Assembly: GCA_024405335.1 (NCBI GenBank)
Contig: JAKSOX010000033.1
Coordinates: 1-14,518, forward strand
DNA: 14,518 nt
Origin: Kiritimatiellia bacterium
GTDB lineage: Bacteria; Verrucomicrobiota; Kiritimatiellia; RFP12; UBA1067
Reading direction: 5' to 3'
Shown: positions 7,105 to 12,348 of the stretch, one piece after another
Layout: each line of letters opens with the position of its first letter
How positions within the stretch are numbered: the first letter of the stretch is position 1
The notes under the pieces: model-generated
The model's database searches: none
Told to the model about the DNA's origin: nothing
What the model saw: only the letters and a program-made list of their open reading frames with translations
Position numbers and translations under genes: made by a program

Positions 7105-8729
7105 ACGCGCCGTCCGCCGAGAAACCGCCGGACGTCGTGCTGATCACGCCGCCGTTCGTGCAGCTCAACGCGCCGTATGCCGCCACGCCGGCGCTCGCGG
7201 GCTGGCTCGAGGCGAACGGCGTTTCCGTGATGCAGCGCGATTTGAGTCTGGAAGTCGCGCTGGACGCGCTGCGCGTCTGGGGAGACGACTTCACGGACGA
7301 GGCGATCGAGATCCTGCAGAACCGCCATTTGCCGCCCGAAGCGAAGGAGGAGGTGACGCGGTACGTCGACGATCTCGCGCTGCGCATCCGCGACGAAGTC
7401 GATCCCGACTTCGGCTTTTCGCGCTACGCGGAAAAACTCTGCGCGGCGTTGCCGGACTTCGGCGCGCTGCTCAAGCGGCTGCGCCGGCGTTCGCCGGTCG
7501 ACCGCCTGCTGGAAGCGCGCGTGGACGCGCTGCTGGACGAACTGGGCGCGCACGTTCCCGCGTTCGGCGTGACGTGTCCGTTTCCGGGCACGCTGCTGGG
7601 CGCGTTCCGGATCGCCGCCGCAATCCGCAGGCGACTGCCGGAGGCGCGCATCGCACTGGGCGGCGGCTACGTGAACACGGAACTGCGCGACATGACGGAC
7701 GGGCGGCCGCGCCGTTTCTTCGACGCGATCCTTTTCGACGAGGGCTACGGCCCCCTGCTGGACCGGCTCGTCGCCTGGGGCGCCGCGCCGCGCGAGGCCG
7801 CCGGCCGCGAAGCGCCGCCGTTCGTGAAGCCCAGCTACCGCGGAATCGACCTGTCGCGGTACCTGGATCTGCCGGAAAGCGCGAATCCCATGCACCGGCT
7901 GTGGTCCACGGGGCGCTGGCTCAAGGTGCAGCTCGCGCGCGGCTGCTATTGGCACAAATGCGCGTTCTGCGACGTGAACCTCGAATACGTGAAATGCTTC
8001 CGGATGCCGCGCGCCGAAACGGTGGCGGACGCGCTGGAGGCGCTGGCTCGCGAAACGGGCGAGGCGAATTTCCATTTCACGGACGAAGCGATGCCGCCCG
8101 CGCTGGTGGCGGGCCTTTCGCGCGAAATCGTCCGCCGCAAGTTCAAATGCTCGTGGTGGGGCAACGTGCGTTTCGACGCCGCGTTCACGCCCGCGCTCGC
8201 GCGGCTCATGGCGCGGGCCGGATGCATCGCCGTGTCCGGCGGACTCGAATGCGCGAACGACCGCCTGCTCAAGCTGATGAACAAAGGCATCACGCGCAAG
8301 AGCGCGCGGGCGGCGCTGGAGGCGTTCGCGTCCGCCGGGATCATGGCGCACGCGTATCTCATGTACGCCTTTCCCACGGAGACGGAACGCGAAGCGCGCG
8401 GCGCGCTCGCGTGGGTGCGCGACCTGTTCCGCGCGGGTCTCGTGCAAAGCGCGTTCTTCCACCGCTTCGCGCTCACGGTGCATTCGCCCGTGGCGCGCGA
8501 TCCGGCGAAGTTCGGCATCGAAACGCCCGACTGGAAACGCCCGCCGGAGAAGCCGCGGTTCGCGCTGAACGAAATCCCGTTCCGCGAGCCGGGCGCGCCC
8601 GACTGGGACCGCATCGGCAAGGCGCTCGAACTCGCGCTGTACAACTACGTGGAAGGTCGCGGCCTTTCCAAGCCCGCGTCCTTCTGGTTCGGGAAGCGGC
8701 CCGTCAGTCGGCGTTCTTCCCGGCCGTGA
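7101..8729 (+). CDS. B12-binding-type radical SAM protein (COG1032-like), function unknown
   Basis: A 542-aa protein starting at GTG 7101, which overlaps the tcdA stop as GTGA; a GGAAAGGG stretch lies about 7 nt upstream. The N-terminal third is a Rossmann-type cobalamin-binding-like domain (VVLITPPFVQLNAPYAA, then GGGYVNTEL, then FDEGYGPLL) without the classic DxHxxG cobalamin ligand. The radical SAM core has its cluster cysteines at C282, C287 and C290 (GCYWHKCAFC, a C-x4-C-x2-C spacing), followed by the barrel segments FTDEAMPP, CSWWGNVRFD and AVSGGLECANDRLLKLMNKG. The closest general pattern is COG1032 proteins that methylate or rearrange unknown substrates. The last nine codons run into the convergent lipoprotein gene. 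It is the last gene of the operon, and its substrate cannot be read from the sequence. Confidence 0.85.
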   Translation: MNAPSAEKPPDVVLITPPFVQLNAPYAATPALAGWLEANGVSVMQRDLSLEVALDALRVWGDDFTDEAIEILQNRHLPPEAKEEVTRYVDDLALRIRDEVDPDFGFSRYAEKLCAALPDFGALLKRLRRRSPVDRLLEARVDALLDELGAHVPAFGVTCPFPGTLLGAFRIAAAIRRRLPEARIALGGGYVNTELRDMTDGRPRRFFDAILFDEGYGPLLDRLVAWGAAPREAAGREAPPFVKPSYRGIDLSRYLDLPESANPMHRLWSTGRWLKVQLARGCYWHKCAFCDVNLEYVKCFRMPRAETVADALEALARETGEANFHFTDEAMPPALVAGLSREIVRRKFKCSWWGNVRFDAAFTPALARLMARAGCIAVSGGLECANDRLLKLMNKGITRKSARAALEAFASAGIMAHAYLMYAFPTETEREARGALAWVRDLFRAGLVQSAFFHRFALTVHSPVARDPAKFGIETPDWKRPPEKPRFALNEIPFREPGAPDWDRIGKALELALYNYVEGRGLSKPASFWFGKRPVSRRSSRP

Positions 8730-9339
8730 ACCGGAAGAGCATCGCCGGCTGGTGGAAGTTCGGCGGGCCCTTGGGCTCCACGGCGGAACACCAGGCGGCC
8801 AGTTTGCCCGGCTTGCTCAAATCGGCGCGGAACACGCCCAGGTGGAAGTCCGCGGCGTCCACGCCGAAGGTCTCGAGTTCGGCGACCTCCACCGAGCCGT
8901 CGACGCGGTAGCCCTGCGGCGTGCGCTTCGCGTCCGTCTTCAGCGTCTTGAACTTCCAGAACCAGTCGTAGTCCTTGGAGCCGTCCGGCTTGACGGGGCT
9001 CACGCTGTAGCTCAACACGCGGCCGTCGCAGTCGATTTCCGCGCAGCGGTAGCCGGTTTTCATGTCCTTGTCGGGCACGAAGTACACCTCGACGCGGTCG
9101 CCGTTGGCGATGTCCAGCGGATGCTTGATTTCGGTTGCCGGGCTCACGTGCTCGTCCTTCACGTCGAAGGAGAAGAAGAATCTGCCCTTGTCGACGCGGC
9201 ACCGGAAGTCCGTTTCGTCCAGCCCGCCCACGTGCTTGTGGAAGCCGTGGATGGAACGGGCGCCGGAAGGCGCGGAAGTGGCGCACCCGCAGGCGAGCGC
9301 CGCGGCGGAAAGAATGCAGCAAACGGTTTTCGTGTTCAT
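8704..9339 (-). CDS. Lipoprotein with CBM9-like / DOMON-type carbohydrate-binding domain
   Basis: A 211-aa protein starting at ATG 9339-9337. The N-terminus (MNTKT, hydrophobic core, ALACGCATS) is a lipoprotein signal with C17 or C19 as the modified cysteine; neither fits the lipobox perfectly. The mature part is a beta-sandwich of the family 9 carbohydrate-binding type: FFFSFDVKDEHV, then NGDRVEVYFVPDKD, then AEIDCDGRVLSYSV, and a C-terminal FHLGVFRADL strand. Such domains bind sugars or heme-like ligands and are often attached to the envelope of glycan-degrading bacteria. No catalytic motif is seen. The gene overlaps the radical SAM gene tail to tail by 26 bp and is divergent from the carrier-protein operon, with 147 bp between their starts. 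No Shine-Dalgarno site precedes the start, and the promoter sits close enough to give a leaderless mRNA. Confidence 0.82.
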   Translation of the reverse strand: MNTKTVCCILSAAALACGCATSAPSGARSIHGFHKHVGGLDETDFRCRVDKGRFFFSFDVKDEHVSPATEIKHPLDIANGDRVEVYFVPDKDMKTGYRCAEIDCDGRVLSYSVSPVKPDGSKDYDWFWKFKTLKTDAKRTPQGYRVDGSVEVAELETFGVDAADFHLGVFRADLSKPGKLAAWCSAVEPKGPPNFHQPAMLFRFTAGKNAD

Positions 9340-9346
9340 GCCGCAC

Positions 9347-9376
9347 AGTATAGCAAATGTTCCGGCGCCGCACAAT
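9347..9376 (-). promoter_or_regulatory. Extended -10 promoter of the CBM9-like lipoprotein, probably leaderless
   Basis: On the - strand TATACT (9352-9347) carries a TG extension (TGCTATACT), and TTGTGC (9376-9371) can act as -35 with an 18-bp spacer. Only 7 nt (GTGCGGC) separate the -10 box from the ATG at 9339, so transcription should begin at or beside the A of the start codon. There is no purine-rich binding site before the ATG, which agrees with leaderless translation. Confidence 0.65.
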
Positions 9377-9383
9377 GCGCGCG

Positions 9384-9416
9384 CCCGGTTTTCCGAATTG
9401 CCCGGTTTTCCGAATC
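9384..9416. repeat. Tandem 16-bp direct repeat in the divergent intergenic region, possible operator
   Basis: GCCCGGTTTTCCGAAT occurs at 9384-9399 and again at 9401-9416, one base apart (17-bp period), with no mismatch. A weaker third unit may follow from 9418 (GACGGTTTCGC). The pair lies between the two divergent promoters, upstream of the carrier-protein promoter, where an activator or repressor of either gene could bind. It could also be a neutral short duplication. Confidence 0.6.
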
Positions 9417-9445
9417 GACGGGTTTCGCTTTTTTTCCGGACGCCG

Positions 9446-9464
9446 TTGTGGTAAAATACGGCGC
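9446..9464 (+). promoter_or_regulatory. Extended -10 promoter of the aryl-polyene-like operon
   Basis: TAAAAT at 9452-9457 has a TG extension at 9449-9450. The surrounding TTGTGGTAAAATACGGCGC matches the promoter at 1218-1236 in 16 of 19 bases, so the assignment rests on the extended -10 and this match. The -35 region is only a T-run (9429-9435) with no good hexamer, which suggests a need for an activator or reliance on the extended -10. Transcription from about 9464 would leave a leader of about 23 nt that includes AAGGAG (9472-9477). Confidence 0.65.
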
Positions 9465-9486
9465 CAAAGCGAAGGAGTGCGAAGCG

Positions 9487-9771
9487 ATGAAACGAAGCGA
9501 GTTGGAAGACGAAATCCGCCAGGTCATTTTGTCGTCCGTCGAAGTGGACGGTCTCACGGCAGCCGATTTGCCGGCGGACGTCCCGCTGTTCGGCGAGGGC
9601 GTCGGGCTGGATTCGATCGACGCGTTGGAGATCGGCGCGGCGTTGCGCAAGAAATACCAGGTGAAATTCAAGGCCAATTCGGACGAGAACAAAATCCATT
9701 TCCGCAGCGTCGGTTCGCTGGCGGCTTTCATCGCCGCAAACGCCGGCATCGCCTTGGAGGAGAACGCATGA
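9487..9771 (+). CDS. Acyl carrier protein, first of tandem pair (ApeE-type)
   Basis: A 94-aa protein starting at ATG 9487 with AAGGAG (9472-9477) 9 nt upstream. The phosphopantetheine site is S43 in GLDSIDALEI. The four-helix carrier fold is apparent: helix I at residues 3-18, helix II starting at S43, and a final helix in SLAAFIAANA. The loop before the last helix (NSDENKIHFRSV, about 69-80) is longer than in primary-metabolism AcpP, and the protein is acidic. It should tether the growing chain or the aromatic starter. The neighbouring gene set makes a fatty-acid-synthesis AcpP unlikely. Confidence 0.88.
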   Translation: MKRSELEDEIRQVILSSVEVDGLTAADLPADVPLFGEGVGLDSIDALEIGAALRKKYQVKFKANSDENKIHFRSVGSLAAFIAANAGIALEENA

Positions 9772-10025
9772 AATCCCGTGAAGAAATCCTGAACGCCATC
9801 GCCGACGTGCTGGTCGCCGAATTCGAATGCGACCGGGCCGCGCTCGCGCCGGAAACCCGTTTGTTCGAAGATTTGGATCTGGACAGCATCGACGCCGTGG
9901 ATCTCGTGGTGCGGCTGCAGAACATGACGGGCCTCAAGGTGAAGGCCGAAGATTTCAAGCAGATCCGCACGTTGGGCGACGTCGCCGACGTCGTGGCGAA
10001 GCTGATGTCCGAGCAGCAGGCCTGA
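9768..10025 (+). CDS. Acyl carrier protein, second of tandem pair (ApeF-type)
   Basis: An 85-aa protein overlapping the first carrier gene by 4 bp (ATGA), with GGAGGAG at 9756-9762. The attachment serine is S40 in DLDSIDAVDL. The rest (MKSREEILNAIADVLV at the N-terminus, FKQIRTLGDVADVVAKL at the C-terminus) is an ordinary single-domain carrier of standard length. It differs from its neighbour at most positions outside the DSID motif, so the pair is not a recent duplication. APE clusters keep two carriers with distinct jobs, one for the starter unit and one for chain extension; which is which cannot be told here. Confidence 0.88.
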   Translation: MKSREEILNAIADVLVAEFECDRAALAPETRLFEDLDLDSIDAVDLVVRLQNMTGLKVKAEDFKQIRTLGDVADVVAKLMSEQQA

Positions 10026-10029
10026 GGGG

Positions 10030-10428
10030 ATGCGCCGCGCCGCCAAAATCGGATTGCGCATCGCCTTTTCGCTGGGCGTCGTGTGGGCGCTGTACGCGCT
10101 CAAGGCCAGCCGGTGGCTCCGCTTCTATCCGGTGGTGATGACGCTGCTGCCGTTGTCGGCGTTCGCGCTGTCGTTGCGCGGCACGCCGCTGGTGGAGCGC
10201 ATCGCGCGCAAGATGGGACGCGAACTCGACGAGCGCGCCGTGCGGTATTGCCGGAGCGTGACGAAACTCTGGACGGGCGTGCTTTCGCTCAATCTTTGCA
10301 TCGCCGTGGCCACGGTGTTCGCGTCCCGCGAAGCGTGGGTCGCCTGGAACGGATGCCTTTCCTATTGCATGACGGGCGTCGTTTTGCTGGGCGAATGGCT
10401 GTACCGCCGGAGGGCTCTGCATGGCTGA
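10030..10428 (+). CDS. COG4648-type small membrane protein (ApeG-type)
   Basis: A 132-aa protein with about four hydrophobic segments (roughly 7-24, 29-49, 84-103, 106-128). The segments TPLVERIARKMG, RYCRSVTKLW, and WNGCLSYCMTGVVLLGEWLYRR follow the COG4648 pattern in which a conserved Y-C/T-R-x-V-T and a terminal G-E-W/Y-x-x-R occur. Its biochemical role is unknown; it accompanies APE and related polyketide-like clusters. It is shorter than many family members. The start ATG 10030 follows GAGGGG with almost no spacer, so re-initiation after the carrier gene (4-nt gap) is likely. It overlaps the ligase gene by 8 bp. Confidence 0.8.
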   Translation: MRRAAKIGLRIAFSLGVVWALYALKASRWLRFYPVVMTLLPLSAFALSLRGTPLVERIARKMGRELDERAVRYCRSVTKLWTGVLSLNLCIAVATVFASREAWVAWNGCLSYCMTGVVLLGEWLYRRRALHG

Positions 10429-11767
10429 CGTCCTGTTCGGCACGTCCGGCTCGACCGGCGCGTCCAAGCCGATCGTGCGCACGGAAGCGTCGCTGTCGTC
10501 GGACGCCGCCGCCTTGGTGGCCGCGTTCCCCGACGTCTGGGGCGGGCGTCACGCCGTGGTCGCCACGATTCGCCCCGAGCACATGTACGGCGCGTTGTGG
10601 CGCGTCCGGGCGCCCGCGGCTGCCGGTTGCGCCGTCGATCCCGCCGTGGTGCTTTCCGTGGAGGAGCTGTTGGCGGCAAAGGCGCGCCACGGCGTGTTTT
10701 TGCTGGTGACCACGCCGTCGTTTCTCGACAAGGCGCTGCTCCATCCCGACTTCACCGCGCTGCGCGGCGCCGTGGCGGACGTGGTGACGTCGGGCAGTCT
10801 GTTGCGCGCGGCGACGTCGGCGGCGGTGGAGGAGGCGCTGGGCGTGTCGCCGCTGGAAATCTACGGCAGCACGGAGGCCGGCACGATCGCGTGGCGGCGC
10901 CAGGCGAGGACGTCCGAATGGACGCTGGTGGACGGCGTGTCCGCGCGGATCGCCGAGGGCGGCGCGCTGCAGGTGGATTCCCCGTACGCCGTGTCGCGCC
11001 CGTGGACGATGGGCGACGGCGCGCGGTTCGTCGCGCCGCGCCGTTTCGAATTGCTGGGCCGGCTCGACCGCCGCGTGAAGATCCTCGAACGCTACGTTTC
11101 GCTGCCGGACGTCGAGCGTGCGCTGGAAACGCACCCGTTTGCGGAGCGCGCCGTCGTGGCGGCGTACGGCGACGCCGTGGCCCGGCTCGGCGCCGTGGTC
11201 GTGCTTTCCGCCGAAGGCCGCGAGTTTCTCGCGCGGTCGACGTACGCGGAGACCTGCCGCCGCTTCCGCGAAGACCTGCTCGCGAACCGCGCCGGGAGTC
11301 CGGATCCGGCCATGGCGGACGAATCGCGCGCGGCGTTCCCGCGCCGTTTCCGCTTCGTGCGCGAATTGCCGTTCAACCCCCAGGGGAAGGTGACGTCCGC
11401 CGCCGTGCGCGCCGTCCTCGCGGAGCGTTTCGCCGAACCCGTCGTCACCGCGTGGCGGGTCTCCGCGGACGCGCTGTCGGCGACGCTGGCGTTTCCCCCC
11501 GACTCCGAGTGTTTCCGCGGCCATTTCCCGGAATTTCCCGTTCTGCCCGGCGTCGCCCAGCTCCACGCGGTGTGCCGTTTCGCGCGTCAGGCCTTTCCCG
11601 ACTACCCCGAAACGGCGACGTTCCGGAAACTCAAGTTCCGGCGGATCGTGCGTCCCGGCGAAGCGATTTCCCTTTCAGTGGAGCGCGAAGGCGGCCGGTT
11701 CCCGTTTTCGCTCGCGGTCGCCGGCGCCGTTTGCGCGTCCGGCGTCGCGGAAAGGACGGCGCCGTGA
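10421..11767 (+). CDS. Acyl/aryl-activating (ANL) ligase fused to hotdog 3-hydroxyacyl-ACP dehydratase (ApeH-ApeI type)
   Basis: A 448-aa protein with two domains. Residues 1-345 are ANL-like: P-loop GTSGSTGASK (7-16), YGSTEAG (148-154), MGDG (197-200), GRLDRRVK (213-220) and the C-terminal lysine K323 in NPQGK. Residues 346-448 are a FabZ/ApeI-type hotdog with FRGHFPEFPVLPGVAQLH (365-382) and catalytic H368. The expected role is to load an aromatic acid (4-hydroxybenzoate in known APE systems) onto a carrier and to dehydrate hydroxyacyl chains. Two oddities: the P-loop starts at residue 7, whereas ANL enzymes usually have 100 or more residues before it, and the second hotdog catalytic position, Glu or Asp in relatives, is His382. 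The start cannot be moved upstream because the COG4648 gene occupies that region. In E. coli the two activities are separate proteins. Confidence 0.85.
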   Translation: MADVLFGTSGSTGASKPIVRTEASLSSDAAALVAAFPDVWGGRHAVVATIRPEHMYGALWRVRAPAAAGCAVDPAVVLSVEELLAAKARHGVFLLVTTPSFLDKALLHPDFTALRGAVADVVTSGSLLRAATSAAVEEALGVSPLEIYGSTEAGTIAWRRQARTSEWTLVDGVSARIAEGGALQVDSPYAVSRPWTMGDGARFVAPRRFELLGRLDRRVKILERYVSLPDVERALETHPFAERAVVAAYGDAVARLGAVVVLSAEGREFLARSTYAETCRRFREDLLANRAGSPDPAMADESRAAFPRRFRFVRELPFNPQGKVTSAAVRAVLAERFAEPVVTAWRVSADALSATLAFPPDSECFRGHFPEFPVLPGVAQLHAVCRFARQAFPDYPETATFRKLKFRRIVRPGEAISLSVEREGGRFPFSLAVAGAVCASGVAERTAP

Positions 11768-12348
11768 CGCGCGTCGCCGTTTTGGCGGCCGCGCTTTTCG
11801 CGTTCGCCGCGCAGGCGGCGGTGCCGCGGTGCGCCGGCGTGCTCGCGCACGCGCTGGACGCGGACGCCGCTTGGACGCTCGAGCGTTTCGTGCCGGGATT
11901 GCCCGCGCCGCTCGTGTCCACGGGCGTCGTGTCGTGTTGCGCCGGCAGCGGCATCGTGTGGCGCGTCGAATCGCCGTTCTTCTCCGAAGTGCGCATGCTC
12001 GGCGACGCCATGGTCTTTTCGGACGAAGACGGCGTGCGGCGCAAAACGGCGAAGGAGCTTCCGCAGTACGACCGCATCCGCAGGCAGACGGACGCGTTCC
12101 TCGCCGGCGACGCGCATGCGTTCGACGGCGCGTTCGACTTGCGCGCGTGCGACACGGCCGACGGCTGGACGCTGACGCTCGAACCCGCCGTGGGCGCGAT
12201 GAAACGGCTTTTCGCGAAAGTCGAACTCGCCGGCGGCGAACGGCTCGAGAGCGTGACGCTCAAAACGGCGGACGGCGGCGAGTCGCGCATCCGCTTTTCC
12301 GGCCATGCGCAGGGCGCGCACGGACTCTGGAAGGAAGCTCGCCCGTGA
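11764..12348 (+). CDS. Outer-membrane lipoprotein carrier LolA-like protein (ApeL-type)
   Basis: A 194-aa protein starting at GTG 11764, overlapping the previous stop as GTGA. The signal peptide (MTRVAVLAAALFAFAAQA, cleaved near residue 18) places it in the periplasm. The mature part begins directly with the LolA-type half-barrel: LERFVPGLPAPLVSTGVV, SGIVWRVESPFFSEVRML, a central helix (ELPQYDRIRRQTDAFLAG), and the final VTLKTADGGESRIRFSG strands. In APE clusters such a protein is paired with an MMPL exporter and is thought to move the lipidated product through the periplasm. Its linkage to the exporter (4-bp overlap) and lack of any lol operon context argue against housekeeping LolA. Confidence 0.8.
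   Translation: MTRVAVLAAALFAFAAQAAVPRCAGVLAHALDADAAWTLERFVPGLPAPLVSTGVVSCCAGSGIVWRVESPFFSEVRMLGDAMVFSDEDGVRRKTAKELPQYDRIRRQTDAFLAGDAHAFDGAFDLRACDTADGWTLTLEPAVGAMKRLFAKVELAGGERLESVTLKTADGGESRIRFSGHAQGAHGLWKEARP

Noticed and set aside
6434..8911. Long + strand frame of 825 codons across tcdA and the radical SAM gene
   Set aside because: It is out of frame with both motif-bearing proteins, has extreme Arg content, and would need to displace two well supported genes.
9487..10025. Reading the carrier proteins as primary fatty-acid AcpP genes
   Set aside because: No fabD, fabG or fabF is adjacent, there are two diverged carriers, and the following genes are the APE-type set.
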